Shown in pieces: positions 18,487-27,757 of a DNA stretch of 64,000 nucleotides. Origin of the DNA: Streptosporangium lutulentum (GTDB lineage: Bacteria > Actinomycetota > Actinomycetes > Streptosporangiales > Streptosporangiaceae); assembly GCF_030811455.1 (NCBI RefSeq), contig NZ_JAUSQU010000001.1:2852001-2916000 (forward strand), given 5' to 3'. Position numbers and translations under genes: made by a program. The notes beneath the pieces are model-generated. The model was not told the origin of the DNA. It ran no database searches and saw only the letters and a program-made list of their open reading frames with translations. How positions within the stretch are numbered: position 1 is the first letter of the stretch; every line of letters begins with the position of its first letter.

Positions 18487-18599
18487 GAATCCCTGAAATC
18501 TCATCAATACCTGGAGAAGCCGGAGCGCCAGCTCATAAGCCCAGGTCCTGGGGCTGGAGCGACAAAAGAAGCCCAGCTGAACTCAAGGGTTATTAGTTA
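18487..18599. repeat. Conserved terminal sequence of the recombinase element
   Basis: This roughly 112-base stretch, from AATCCCTGAAATCTCATCAA to GGGTTATTAGTTA, recurs with clear similarity at 55796-55907. It lies between the recombinase start and the point at which the interrupted sigma gene resumes (ATACG at 18600), so it probably contains the element end and recombinase binding sites. Confidence 0.65.
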
Positions 18600-19793
18600 A
18601 TACGCCGTGCGGCGGTGTTCTTCTCCCGAGGACGCGGCCGACGTTGTGGCCGAGACCTATGTGATCGCCTGGCGGCGGATAACCGAACTCCCGACGGTGA
18701 GGGCGGCACGTTATGGCTGTACGGGGTGGCTCGGCGGGTCCTGGCCAACCACCGCCGCGGCGAGCGGCGCAGGCGCACCCGGCACACCGAACTCACCGCC
18801 GAGATCGAACACCTTTACGCCGCCCCCTCCGACCACGGTGAGCAGGACGGTGTGAGTGAGGCCATGGACCTGCTCGCCGACGGCGACCGTGAGCTGCTGG
18901 CCCTGGCTCTGTGGGAGGGGCTCGACCCCGGCGAGATCGCCACAGTGCTGGATGAGGACCTGGCCGGCCGGGCGTCCACCGCGGGGGCGGACGCGCTGCT
19001 GGCGGAGATCGTCGTACTGGAGCACGTCCCGGCCCGGCGACGGCTGATGCCCTCCGCTCGCCGATCCCTGCTCGGCCTGGCCGCGGCCGCCGTCCTGGCC
19101 GGAGGCATTGTCGTCGGGCCGTCCCTGTTCAAAGCCTCCGAGCAGGTGTACGCCAGCCAGGCCGTGACGATCGACCGCGTCGGCGACGAGTACGCCTTCT
19201 ACTTCACCGACGGGAATCCCGACCCCGCCGAGCTGCGGAAGGCCTTCCACAAGGTCGGCCTGGACAACCTCACGGTGACGCTGAGCCCCGTCTCGCCGCA
19301 CATGCCGCCGGGCTCCGTCTTCGGGTTCGAGAAGACCGACCCCGACGCACAGGCGGTGTTCGCCGGGGGCAACTGCCCCGAGCGGGTCGAAAACTGCCTT
19401 ACGGCCTTCCGCGTCACCGCGGACATCTCCGGGCCTGCGGAGGTCAGCCTGAGCCGCCCGGCGAAGCCCGGTGAGAAGTACGCCTACCCCGCCGACGCGA
19501 GCTGGCCGGGTGAGGCGCTGGCCGGGGTGAAGCTGCAGGGACGTTCGGTGGCCGAGGCGGTGCGCGTCGTGCGCGAGCACGACCTGAAGGTGGCCTACGG
19601 CCTCGACTGGCCGCTGTCAGGTGACGAGAAGGGCGTTCGCTTCGAGGATGACGTGCCCGCCTCCCGCGTCGATCCCGGCTGGTCGGTGACGGCGGCGCAG
19701 ACCTACAACGACGGGGTGATCGTCCTGCGCGTCGCGCCGGGCCCGGGCGCGACCCCGCCACCCGGATTCTGCGTTGCCCCGGTCTGCCCTTGA
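18600..19793 (+). pseudogene. 3' part of the interrupted ECF sigma gene fused to its membrane partner
   Basis: Continues the fragment at 5966-6038 after one ATACG copy. Sigma region 2 (RRCSSPEDAADVVAETYVIAWRRITELP) is followed by a one-base deletion near 18691 that shifts frame relative to the paralogue at 12571. The new frame (TLWLYGVARRVLANHRRGERRR...LWEGLDPGEIATVLD) then runs straight into partner sequence (EDLAGRASTAGADALLAEIVVL, transmembrane segment LLGLAAAAVLAGG) at GTGCTGGA (18945-18952). Sigma region 4 and the partner's N-terminus are therefore missing. The outer domain (about 220 residues, ending in a PASTA-like LQGRSVAEAVRVVREHDLKV... segment) is open to the stop at 19793. No functional sigma factor can be made; a truncated membrane protein is possible. 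Confidence 0.85.
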
Positions 19794-19988
19794 CGTCCGT
19801 ACGGGCATGACATGGCTCATGGGGCGAGGCCGGTTCGATGCAGGTGGGCAGTCGTTGCCCACCTGCCCCTCAGCCCGTGCCGGTCGGCTGAGAAGGGGAT
19901 GGGGTGAGGGCCGGCCGTCGCCCGCCACGGCCTCGCCGGTCAGCGGCGGCACCACCGTGGCCATGTCCTAGCGCTGCCGTACCTCGGT

Positions 19989-20021
19989 GATGATGGCCCG
20001 GGTGATGTCCGGGCCATCATC
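19989..20021. terminator. Hairpin after the sigma/partner remnant
   Basis: GATGATGGCCCGG and CCGGGCCATCATC form a perfect 13-bp stem with a 7-base loop, between the stop at 19793 and the GNAT gene. No T tract. The rest of 19794-20082 shows no gene. Confidence 0.55.
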
Positions 20022-20082
20022 ATCCCTCGCAAATCCCCTTATATCGTGCTAAATCGATTTGCGATCCCTCATCCTGGCCAGC

Positions 20083-20583
20083 ATGCTGGACCTCATGCTC
20101 ATCAGGGACGCCACGTCCGACGACTGGCCGGCGATCTGGCCCTTCCTCCGGCGGATCATCGCCGCGGGTGAGACCTTCACCTGGGATCGCGACGTCAGCG
20201 AGGACCAGGCCCGGGCGATGTGGCTCCTGGAGCCTCCGGGCCGCACGGTCGTCGCCGTCGACCCCGCCGGGACCGTCCTGGGAACGGCCAAGATGAACCC
20301 CAACCACATGGGGCCCGCCTCGCACATCTCCAGCGCGAGCTTCATGGTCGACCCCGATCACGCCGGGCACGGCGTCGGACGGGCCCTGGGCGAACACGTC
20401 CTGGACCGGGCACGCGCCGAGGGCTACCGGGCGATGCAGTTCAACGCCGTCGTGGAGACCAACACCCGGGCGGTGGCACTGTGGCGCTCGCTCGGCTTCG
20501 AGGTGCTGGCGACCCTGCCGGAGGGCTTCCGTCACCCGGCCAGGGGTTATGTCGGCCTGCACATCATGTACCGGTCCCTCTGA
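20083..20583 (+). CDS. GNAT family N-acetyltransferase
   Basis: About 166 residues from the ATG at 20083; the ATG at 20095 (MLIRDATSDDWPAIWPFL) matches the family start equally well and no ribosome-binding site decides. Acetyl-CoA binding motif A is visible as SFMVDPDHAGHGVGRALGEHVL (about residues 85-107), followed by AMQFNAVVETNTRAVALWRSLGFEVLATLPEGF, typical of small-molecule acetyltransferases related to phosphinothricin acetyltransferase. The substrate is not evident. It stands alone between a hairpin and the TSUP gene. Confidence 0.88.
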   Translation: MLDLMLIRDATSDDWPAIWPFLRRIIAAGETFTWDRDVSEDQARAMWLLEPPGRTVVAVDPAGTVLGTAKMNPNHMGPASHISSASFMVDPDHAGHGVGRALGEHVLDRARAEGYRAMQFNAVVETNTRAVALWRSLGFEVLATLPEGFRHPARGYVGLHIMYRSL

Positions 20584-20685
20584 GCGCGCGCACGTCCGGC
20601 GGCCGTCCGCCGGGCAGCAGATGAAGTCCGCAGGCCTGCCGCGACACCGATCACCCGCGCGGGCGGCCCATCGGCGGCGCGGCTG

Positions 20686-21423
20686 ATGCCCGCCCTCGAC
20701 GCCCTGCAGTGGGCGGTGGTGCTGCTCGCCCTGTTCCTCGTCGGCTTCTCCAAGACCGGCGTCTCCGGCGCGGGGACGGTGGCGGTCGCGCTGTTCGCGT
20801 TCGTCCTGCCGACCAAGCAGTCCACGGGCGTCCTGCTGCCGCTGCTGCTCGTCGGCGACCTGGTCGCCGTGACCGTCTACCGCCGTCACGCGGACTGGCC
20901 GAGGCTGATCAGGCTCTCCCCGTGGGTGGTCGCGGGGGTGGTCGCCGGTGCCTTCGTCGTCGGCTGGGCCGACGACGCGCAGATGAGACGGCTCATCGGC
21001 GGGATCCTGCTGGTGATCCTCATCGTCCACCATTGGAACCGGCGCCGCGGCTCCGACGCCTCGCTCGCCCACCATCGATCGGTGGCCGCCCTCGCGGGGG
21101 TCTTCGCCGGCTTCGCCACCATGACCGCCAACGCGGCAGGGCCGATCATGGCCCTCTACCTGCTGGCGGCGGGTCTGCCGATGCTGGGGTTCCTCGGGAC
21201 CAGCGCGTGGTTCTTCCTCACGCTCAACGCGTTCAAGGTGCCCTTCAGCGTCGCGCTCGGTCTCATCACCCCGGCCACCCTGGCGTTCGGCGCGCTGACG
21301 GCTCCCGCCGTCCTCGCCGGGGCGGCGGCCGGTCGCATGATCATCAGCCGTATCGACCCGAAGGTCTTCGAGTGGGTCACGGTGGCGCTCACGCTGGTCG
21401 CGGCGGTGCGCCTGCTGGTATGA
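20686..21423 (+). CDS. TSUP (TauE/SafE) family membrane transporter
   Basis: 245 residues, with about eight hydrophobic segments (WAVVLLALFLVGF at the N-terminus; VVALTLVAAVRLLV at the C-terminus) and the duplicated glycine-rich motifs of the family (GFSKTGVSGAG near residue 20; FAGFATMTANAAGPIMALYLL near 150). Such proteins export sulfite, sulfoacetate or related anions; the substrate here is unknown. It follows the GNAT gene by about 100 bases and ends 80 bases before the serine hydrolase, which has its own strong ribosome-binding site. Confidence 0.9.
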   Translation: MPALDALQWAVVLLALFLVGFSKTGVSGAGTVAVALFAFVLPTKQSTGVLLPLLLVGDLVAVTVYRRHADWPRLIRLSPWVVAGVVAGAFVVGWADDAQMRRLIGGILLVILIVHHWNRRRGSDASLAHHRSVAALAGVFAGFATMTANAAGPIMALYLLAAGLPMLGFLGTSAWFFLTLNAFKVPFSVALGLITPATLAFGALTAPAVLAGAAAGRMIISRIDPKVFEWVTVALTLVAAVRLLV

Positions 21424-21505
21424 CTTCCGCCCCTGCCGCTGACCTGCCGGGACCCCGGCGGTACTAATCTGAGGCGACTTTGTCATACCGAGGAGGAATC
21501 ATCTG

Positions 21506-22861
21506 ATGTCGCCGGTTCTGGAGAGTACGGCCCGCGCGCTGCTGCGCAGGGTCGCGGTGGAGCAGGCCGAGTCCCGGCTGCCGTCCCTGGCCGTGGCCGT
21601 GGTGCGAGACGGGCGGCTCGCCTGGTTCGGCTCACGCGGCCGGGTGGAGGGGAGCGCGCCCACCGAGACCACCCAGTACCGGATCGGATCGATCACCAAG
21701 AGCATGGTCGCCACCGTGGTCATGCGGCTGCGCGACGAGGGCCGCGTGGACCTGCTCGACCCGATCGCCAAGCACATCCCCGGCATCCCGATCGGCGAGG
21801 TGACCGTCGCCCAGCTGCTGTCGCACACCTCCGGACTGAGCGCCGAGTCGCCCGGATCGTGGTGGGAGCGCACCCCGGGCGTGCCGGTGGAAGAGCTCAT
21901 CGCCCGGCTCGGCCCCGAGACCGCCCGGCACCGGCCGGGACGCCGCTACCACTACTCCAACCTGGGATTCGGCCTGCTGGGCGAGCTGGTCGCCCGGCAC
22001 AGGGACATGAACTGGGCGCAGGCCGTACGGCAGGAGATCCTGCGGCCGCTGGGCATGAACGACACCACGCCCCGGCCGCGCGCCCCGCACGCCACCGGCT
22101 ACGCCGTACACCCGTGGGCCGACGTGCTGCTGCCCGAGCCCGAGCACGACGCGGTCGCCATGGCCCCGGCGGGGCAGCTGTGGTCCACCCCCGCCGACCT
22201 CGCCCGGTGGGCGGCGTTCGTGGCCGGAGACACCGGCGGCGTGCTCGATCCGGCCACGGTGGCCGAGATGCGCGAGCCCGCGATCGTCGACGACGGCGAC
22301 GCCTGGACCGGCGGGTACGGCCTGGGCCTGCAACTCACCCGCGCGGCCGGCCGCCGCCTGGCCGGGCACACCGGCTCCATGCCGGGCTTCCTGGCCACCG
22401 TGTGGGCCGACCCGGCCGACAAGGTGGGCGTGCTCTTCATGGCCAACTCCACCTCGGGGATGAGCCGCGGCCTGCTGACCGAGCTGCTGGCCATCCTCGA
22501 CGAGCACGAGCCGCGTCTGCCCGCCGAATGGGAGCCCACCGGAGCCGACACCGGCCTGCTGGAGCTGACCGGCCCGTGGTACTGGGGGCCCAGCACGTAC
22601 GCGCTGCGGCTGCTGCCGCAGGGAGATGTGTCCCTCGACCCGGTCAACGCCGCCGGCCGCGCCTCCCGGTTCGCCGCCCAGGGCGACGGGACCTGGCTCG
22701 GGCTGGACGGCTACTACGCCGGCGAGACGCTACGCGTGGTCCGCCGGGCCGACGGCTCGCTCAGCCACCTGGATCTCAACACCTTCGTCTTCACCCGGAC
22801 CCCCTACGACCCCGCGGCCGAGGTGCCCGGTGGGGTGGACGAGGGCGGCTGGCGCGGCTGA
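21506..22861 (+). CDS. Serine hydrolase, beta-lactamase/class C family
   Basis: 451 residues; GAGGAGGAA precedes the ATG. The active-site Ser-x-x-Lys is SITK at residues 62-65 (YRIGSITKSM), the Tyr-x-Asn motif is YHYSNLGFGLLGE near 150, and the HxG-type motif is AGHTGSMPGFLATV near 290. No signal peptide is visible, so it is probably cytosolic; related enzymes act as esterases or D-amino-acid peptidases. The C-terminal 100 residues form a lipocalin-like beta domain common in this family. A strong terminator follows at 22957. Confidence 0.9.
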   Translation: MSPVLESTARALLRRVAVEQAESRLPSLAVAVVRDGRLAWFGSRGRVEGSAPTETTQYRIGSITKSMVATVVMRLRDEGRVDLLDPIAKHIPGIPIGEVTVAQLLSHTSGLSAESPGSWWERTPGVPVEELIARLGPETARHRPGRRYHYSNLGFGLLGELVARHRDMNWAQAVRQEILRPLGMNDTTPRPRAPHATGYAVHPWADVLLPEPEHDAVAMAPAGQLWSTPADLARWAAFVAGDTGGVLDPATVAEMREPAIVDDGDAWTGGYGLGLQLTRAAGRRLAGHTGSMPGFLATVWADPADKVGVLFMANSTSGMSRGLLTELLAILDEHEPRLPAEWEPTGADTGLLELTGPWYWGPSTYALRLLPQGDVSLDPVNAAGRASRFAAQGDGTWLGLDGYYAGETLRVVRRADGSLSHLDLNTFVFTRTPYDPAAEVPGGVDEGGWRG

Positions 22862-22956
22862 GCGGCCGGTTCTCCGGGGAAGCGGCCGCGGCCCGGCGTA
22901 TCGCGCGCCGTGGCCGCCGGACCGCCCGGCGGCAGCGGTCCGGCGTGATCCAAGCG

Positions 22957-22983
22957 GACGCTCCCCCGCGGAGGGGGAGCGTC
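22957..22983. terminator. Bidirectional terminator between serine hydrolase and msrA
   Basis: GACGCTCCCCC and GGGGGAGCGTC form a perfect 11-bp stem with a 5-base loop between the stops of two convergent genes. Confidence 0.75.
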
Positions 22984-22998
22984 AGCGACGCCCGTCCG

Positions 22999-23520
22999 TC
23001 ACCGGCTGATCTTCTCGTCCCGATGCGGGAGCTTCCAGCCGGGCCGGACGAAGTGGCAGGTGTAGCCGTTGGGGTAGTGCTCGAGGTAGTCCTGGTGCTC
23101 AGGCTCGGCCTCCCAGAACGGCCCGGCCGGCGTGACCTCGGTGACCACCTTGCCCGGCCAGAGGCCGGAGGCGTCGACGTCGGCGATCGTGTCCTCCGCG
23201 ACCCGCTTCTGCTCGTCGTTCGTGTAGAAGACGGCCGAGCGGTAGCTGGTTCCGATGTCGTTGCCCTGACGATCCTTCGTCGTCGGGTCGTGGATCTGGA
23301 AGAAGAACTCGAGCACATCCCGGTAGGAGATCTTCTCCGGGTCGAAGACGATCTCGATCGCCTCGGCGTGGGATCCGTGGTTTCGGTAGGTCGCGTTCGG
23401 CACGTCCCCGCCGCTGTAGCCGACCCGCGTGGAGACCACGCCCTCGCGTTTGCGGATGAGATCCTGCATCCCCCAGAAGCAGCCTCCGGCGAGGATCGCG
23501 ACTTCAGTCGTTCCGGTCAT
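22999..23520 (-). CDS. msrA: Peptide-methionine (S)-S-oxide reductase
   Basis: Reduces the S-epimer of methionine sulfoxide in proteins using thioredoxin. The start is the ATG at 23520, preceded by AAGGAG. 173 residues. The catalytic GGCFWG with Cys14 is near the N-terminus, followed by [29 protein letters not shown] and [18 protein letters not shown], all diagnostic of MsrA. A tail Cys ([12 protein letters not shown]) could serve as resolving cysteine. Monocistronic; convergent with the serine hydrolase. The 23521-23948 interval upstream shows no gene. Confidence 0.95.
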   Translation of the reverse strand: MTGTTEVAILAGGCFWGMQDLIRKREGVVSTRVGYSGGDVPNATYRNHGSHAEAIEIVFDPEKISYRDVLEFFFQIHDPTTKDRQGNDIGTSYRSAVFYTNDEQKRVAEDTIADVDASGLWPGKVVTEVTPAGPFWEAEPEHQDYLEHYPNGYTCHFVRPGWKLPHRDEKISR

Positions 23521-23948
23521 CACTATGCTCCTTCGTCTGAGTGCTCGAACGGCTTGCGGCAGGTACCGTGGCCTTCGCCGTCCAGCCTGCCCGGCCGGAC
23601 GAGGCCAAGGGCGGCCGAGTCGATGCGATCCCACTCGGGCCGGGCGAGATGCCGTTTCCTTAGAAGCCGCCAACGAACGCGATGATCGCCCACGTTGCGT
23701 CGTTCGCTCCACAACTATGAGACAAACCATGCTATTCCCCCATGCCCGGTCGTGGGATGCCGCGGCTGCGGCGCGTACCAGGATGCACCGGGATGCGCTG
23801 CCTGGGCCCGCATGATGAGCCGCAAGGTAACACTGCGTGATGTCAGTGACTCTCCGTGTTCGCCGCCCTTCGCCCGGATCCCCGGCGGTCGCCGGCGTCG
23901 TGAGTCACCGGTGTGCCTCCAGGCGGCCGAGGCAGGAGGTTCGGCCGC

Positions 23949-24407
23949 TCAGGCATCCGTCGTGTTCTGGGCGGCTCTGGCGGTCGCGGCGGCGTGCTCG
24001 TCGGCGGTCATGCCGAGGTTGGGATAGTGCCGGTGGAGGTCGTACTGGTCGTCGGCCCACTGCCGGTAGTCCCGCCGTACGGCGGACTCGTCGGAGTCGA
24101 CGGCGAGGGCGATGTCGGCCCAGGTGGCCCCGGCCAGCAGCGCGTGATGGATGTTGGCGGGGTGACGTACGGTGCGCGCGATGCACTCCGCCAGCGCCAG
24201 CAGCTCGATGTGTTCGGCCACGGTGAGCGCGGGCCGGTCCCCGGTTCCGTGCCGGGCGGGGTCATAGGCCCCCCGGGCCACCAGCTCGACGCGGGCGCGG
24301 GCGGACGCGTTCTGGGCGGCCAGCTCGTTGTAGCGCTCCAGCTGCCGGCTGACGGGCACGTCGTAACGGGCGTCGCGCCAGGTCGTGATGTGCTCAGGCA
24401 GGGTCAT
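23949..24407 (-). CDS. Hypothetical protein with HTH-like segment
   Basis: 152 residues from the ATG at 24407 (GGAGAA upstream). Mostly helical. AGATWADIALAVDSDESAVRRDYRQWADDQ near residues 95-125 looks like a helix-turn-helix of the kind found in small actinomycete DNA-binding proteins, and the N-terminal half (HIELLALAECIARTVRHPANIHHALLAG) may pack against it. I do not recognise a named family. It sits 67 bases downstream of the MOSC gene on the same strand and may be cotranscribed. Confidence 0.65.
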   Translation of the reverse strand: MTLPEHITTWRDARYDVPVSRQLERYNELAAQNASARARVELVARGAYDPARHGTGDRPALTVAEHIELLALAECIARTVRHPANIHHALLAGATWADIALAVDSDESAVRRDYRQWADDQYDLHRHYPNLGMTADEHAAATARAAQNTTDA

Positions 24408-24474
24408 GGCGGCTTCTCCAGGGTGGTCGGGACGGTGCCTCGGGCAGGCCCGGAGCACGGGCGCGGCGCCACTT

Positions 24475-25203
24475 TCAGCCGATCGTGGCCGTGTCGCCGA
24501 CGCGCACGACTCCCGGGCCGGTCACCCGCATGATGACCCCGAACGTGTTGTCGTGCTCGACGATGAGATGTCTCTGCAGTTGCGGCCAGCGCTCGCGGCC
24601 ATGGGGGTCCCAGCTGGGCACCGCGCACCGGATGCACGGGCCCGAATGATCACCCGTCACCTCCAGGACGGCCTCGCCCACCGTGATCACGGTTCCCTCG
24701 CCGAAGGACTCCTCCGCGAACACGGGCGCATCGAGATCCAGATGCACGTTCGGGCGGAATCGCAACAGGTCGACCTCCGCGCCGAGCTCGGCCTCCAGGG
24801 CGCGCCGGGACGCCTCGAAGGTCACCAGGACGGTCGGGCCGCGATCCTGCTGGCCGTCGGCCGCGCGCATCGACAACGGGATGCCGTAGGACTCGGAGAG
24901 CGCGGCGGGCAACTCGGGATCGTCCCACGCCCACGCCGCGCCGCCGGCGGAGTACAGCACCGGCGGGCCCGGAGGCTCGGGGGACCCGTCGCAGGTGGCA
25001 GGGTAGGACGCCTCCCAGGCGAGCATGCCGGGCGACTGCCGTACGGTCAGCCGGCTGCCCGCGTGGTTGGGCCGCTCGTCGATGAGCGCGTACGCCCGAT
25101 CGCCGGCCAGCCCGCGATGATCGAGAAGAGCCGCGGGGACGCGTTCGCCGCGCAACGACTTCACGGGCCAGCGATAGAGACCGTCGACGGTTCCCCGATA
25201 CAT
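24475..25203 (-). CDS. MOSC domain-containing protein
   Basis: 242 residues. The N-terminal MOSC beta-barrel (MYRGTVDGLYRWPVKSLRGERVPAALLDHRGLAGDRAYALIDE) is followed by the MOSC domain with the conserved Cys in GDHSGPCIRCAVPSWDP (about 190-205) and C-terminal GVIMRVTGPGVVRVGDT. The family handles sulfur carried by molybdenum cofactor (YcbX/MOCOS type), often with an amidoxime-reducing role; the exact partner is unknown. A truncated second copy of the 3' end and upstream DNA lies at 28468-28670. Confidence 0.9.
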   Translation of the reverse strand: MYRGTVDGLYRWPVKSLRGERVPAALLDHRGLAGDRAYALIDERPNHAGSRLTVRQSPGMLAWEASYPATCDGSPEPPGPPVLYSAGGAAWAWDDPELPAALSESYGIPLSMRAADGQQDRGPTVLVTFEASRRALEAELGAEVDLLRFRPNVHLDLDAPVFAEESFGEGTVITVGEAVLEVTGDHSGPCIRCAVPSWDPHGRERWPQLQRHLIVEHDNTFGVIMRVTGPGVVRVGDTATIG

Positions 25204-25448
25204 AGCTCGATCCTACGGTCCGGATCGGAAAGGTACCGCCCTGCCCCGCGCGAGAGCAGGGGCGACGGCCGGTGCCTTCCGCGGGTGCCGCGCGACCGGC
25301 ACCGTGTTCTTCGTGCCCACCGCCGGCTTCCTCGACGACCTTCCCCAACCCCCCGCGCCACCGGCACAGCAGGCGCCCGAACCACCCGCGTGTTCCGGCG
25401 CGGCTTCCGGTACGGCGCGAGACCGCCGTCCTACAGGGATGAGCGCGT

Positions 25449-26345
25449 TCAGGCTCGCAGCGCCGTCCGGAAGGTGACCGGGTCTGCGGGGATCATCACG
25501 ACAAGGGTCTGACCCGGAGCGCTGTGCAGTGTGATCAGTTCATTGAAGAATTCCATGTCGCCGAAACCCGGGTGTCGCAGGATCTTTCTTTCATGTAGCC
25601 AGGTGGAGACCCGGTGCTCCTGCCACACGCGATCGAACAGCGCGCTTTCGTCATTCAGCTCCGCGACGAGTTCGGCAAGGCGGGGATGATCCGGGATGCG
25701 GCCGGCGTCGATTCTCAGCATGCCGATCATTTCGGTGGCCGCGTCCTCCCAGCTTCGGCCGTAGAGTTCGCGCGCCGCCGACGAGAGGAGCATCCATCTG
25801 AGGCCGTTGCGTTCACGCGCGGGCATGGTATTGAAGTCGGCGAACAGGAATGACGCCGCCCTGTTCGCGGTGATGACGTCGATGAACGGGCCGAACAGCA
25901 CGGCGGGAGTGTCGTCCAGCAGATCGAGCACACGCTGCACTTTGCGGTCGACGGTCCTTCGTGCGGGTGCGCCCGGCGAGATCCCGTCGGCGTCGGCGAC
26001 CCCGGCAAGGGTGTACAGATGTGACCGTTCGTCGGCCGTCAGGCGCAACGCCCCCGCCACGCCGTCGAGCACGGCTCGCGAAGCGGTCCGCTGACGACCC
26101 TGCTCAAGCCGCGTGTAGTAGTCGGGGCTCACCCCGGCGAGCTGGGCGATTTCCTCCCTGCGCAGACCCGGCACCCGCCGCCGGTCGGCGGCCGGCAGGC
26201 CGACGTCGTGCGGTTCGACCTGAGCGCGCCGTGTGCGCAGGAACGCCCCCAGCGCGGCGTTCCTGGCCCCGGTCACCGCCGCCGCCCCGACGAAATGATC
26301 ATCAATCCATGGTAGCACTCGCATTCCTAGGTATCGTGAGGCCAT
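25449..26345 (-). CDS. Xre-family regulator with MmyB-like ligand domain
   Basis: The N-terminal Cro/C1 HTH (ALGAFLRTRRAQV...GLRREEIAQLAGVSPDYYTRLEQGRQRTAS) and the C-terminal MmyB-type PAS-like domain (VLFGPFIDVITANRAASFLFADF; LVAELNDESALFDRVWQEHRV; GDMEFFNELITLHSAPGQTLVVMIPA) are complete. The start is uncertain: 26345 gives the longest frame, whereas the GTG at 26276 fits the family's usual N-terminus better. It is divergent from the aldo/keto reductase at 26427 with about 80 bases between, the common arrangement in actinomycetes in which such regulators control an adjacent oxidoreductase. Confidence 0.88.
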   Translation of the reverse strand: MASRYLGMRVLPWIDDHFVGAAAVTGARNAALGAFLRTRRAQVEPHDVGLPAADRRRVPGLRREEIAQLAGVSPDYYTRLEQGRQRTASRAVLDGVAGALRLTADERSHLYTLAGVADADGISPGAPARRTVDRKVQRVLDLLDDTPAVLFGPFIDVITANRAASFLFADFNTMPARERNGLRWMLLSSAARELYGRSWEDAATEMIGMLRIDAGRIPDHPRLAELVAELNDESALFDRVWQEHRVSTWLHERKILRHPGFGDMEFFNELITLHSAPGQTLVVMIPADPVTFRTALRA

Positions 26346-26747
26346 TTAACGCATGGCCTCACGTCCGGAAAGCTGTTTTCCTGTTTCTGCACCGAACGGA
26401 CGACCGCCGATGAAACGGGTAATGACATGGAAGAGCGCAAGGTAGGAAATCTTGGTCTGACATCGTCAATTGTCGGGCTGGGATGCATGGGAATGACGGG
26501 GGCATACGGCGCCGCGGACGAAAGCGAATCGATCGCCACGATACGACGGGCTCTGGAGCTGGGCGTCGAAATGTTCGACACGGCCGATGTGTACGGTCCC
26601 TTTGCCGGTGAGAAACTACTCGGCCGGGCACTGAAGGGACGTCGCGACGAGGCCGTGATAGCGACGAAGTTCGGCGGGGCGGAAATGGACGACACCGGAA
26701 ACGTCATCGGGGGCCCGAACGGTCATCCGGATTACGTGCGGTCCAGT

Positions 26748-27757
26748 GAAGTGATCTCAGCGACTTTCATTTCAGGTAGCCGTGTTCGAAATGAGTGAGA
26801 ACGAGTGCGGCTTTGACGACGTCGCCGATTCTGCTGGGGCTGGCGGTGATGCGCTGGAGGGTGCGCCAGCGTTGGGTGAGCAGGGCGAAGCCGCGTTCGC
26901 CCAGGCAGCGTAGGGCGCGCAGGAGCGCGTTGCGGGTGCGGGTGTCGAGGTCGAGGGGCCGGCCGTCGGCGGGGTGTTTGACCGGGGTGAGAATGCCGAT
27001 GCCGGCACCGTCGTAGCCGGAGTCGGCCAAGGTGGGCAGGCCGTCGGCGGCGGCTTTGTACAGCGCTCCCAGGACGTGTGTGCGGGCGGCGGTCAGGTCG
27101 TGCACCGATCCGGGCTCGACGGCCGACACCCACAGCGGCAGGCCGCAGGGCGCGGACAGCGCCTGGATGTTACCGCCATGGTGGCGGGTCTTTCCGGAGT
27201 ACCACAGGTCGATGGGTTCACCTTTGACGCTGATGGTCTTCTCGGCGCAGCGGTCGGTGGCGATGACGGTGCCGTCCAAGATCAGGTGGGTGAGGCCGGC
27301 GTCGGTGGCGCGCCGCAGGGCGTGGTGCAGATCGGGCGCCTGGTCGGCCAGGACGTCGATGACCTCGTCGATGTAGCGGTAGGCGGTGGCGCGGGAGACG
27401 CCGTGGTCGCGGCCGAGGGCAGCCCGGTCGGTGCGGTCGCGAAACCAGCGCAACCCCATCACCGCCTGCTCAAAACAGGTCAGAGCCCGAGAACCCGAGC
27501 GGGTGCCCAGTCGGCGGCGCTCGGCCGACAGCAGCAGGGAGAGGTGGCAAACCAGCTCCCGAGAGACGTCAAGCGTGGCACGATAGGTGATCACGTGGGG
27601 CTTTCTGGATCGAAGAAGACTTGTGGTGAGACCTCTTCTACCGAAAGCTCCACGCCTGTTTCAGGGGCATCGCGATCCATCCCGATTCATGTCTGCCGAC
27701 GTCATTTTAGAGGCATCGAATCGCAACCGCCCTTATTGATCTTGCTGAGATCACCTC
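26748..27757 (-). mobile_element. IS5-family element, copy A (1010 bp)
   Basis: 14-base terminal repeats beginning GA(A/G)GTGATCTCAGC and a 3-bp duplication AGT (26745-26747 and 27758-27760). One transposase gene on the minus strand. The copy at 60689-61698 has the same length and protein, with its own duplication ACT. Confidence 0.93.
26767..27594 (-). CDS. IS5-family transposase (DDE_Tnp_4 type), copy A
   Basis: 275 residues. An N-terminal HTH region (SRALTCFEQAVMGLRWFRDRTDRAALGRDHGVSRATAYRYIDEVIDVL) is followed by the catalytic core with LILDGTVIATDR (first Asp), WYSGKTRHHGGNIQ, LPTLADSGYDGAGIG (second Asp) and the distal part NALLRALRCLGERGFALLTQRWRTL (probable Glu). It resembles IS427/ISL2-type transposases of actinomycetes and is complete. 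Confidence 0.93.
   Translation of the reverse strand: MITYRATLDVSRELVCHLSLLLSAERRRLGTRSGSRALTCFEQAVMGLRWFRDRTDRAALGRDHGVSRATAYRYIDEVIDVLADQAPDLHHALRRATDAGLTHLILDGTVIATDRCAEKTISVKGEPIDLWYSGKTRHHGGNIQALSAPCGLPLWVSAVEPGSVHDLTAARTHVLGALYKAAADGLPTLADSGYDGAGIGILTPVKHPADGRPLDLDTRTRNALLRALRCLGERGFALLTQRWRTLQRITASPSRIGDVVKAALVLTHFEHGYLK

Larger units (their letters stand above)
14027..18599. mobile_element. Recombinase-HTH-recombinase element, copy A
   Basis: Three minus-strand genes with overlapping stops and starts: tyrosine recombinase (18453-17350), small HTH protein (17353-17030) and zinc-ribbon recombinase-like protein (17033 to 14104, split by an IS3 copy). The same gene order occurs at 33987-37987. 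The right end (18487-18599) is conserved at 55796-55907. The left end is taken as the base after the Tn3 repeat, where two short inverted repeats (GTTCATGCGAAC at 14042-14053; GTTCA/TGAAC at 14059-14074) could be recombinase sites. The boundaries are inferred. Confidence 0.6.

Noticed and set aside
20020-21486. 488-codon frame on the minus strand
   Set aside because: Shadow of the GNAT and TSUP genes, rich in Arg/Gly/Asp without any motif.
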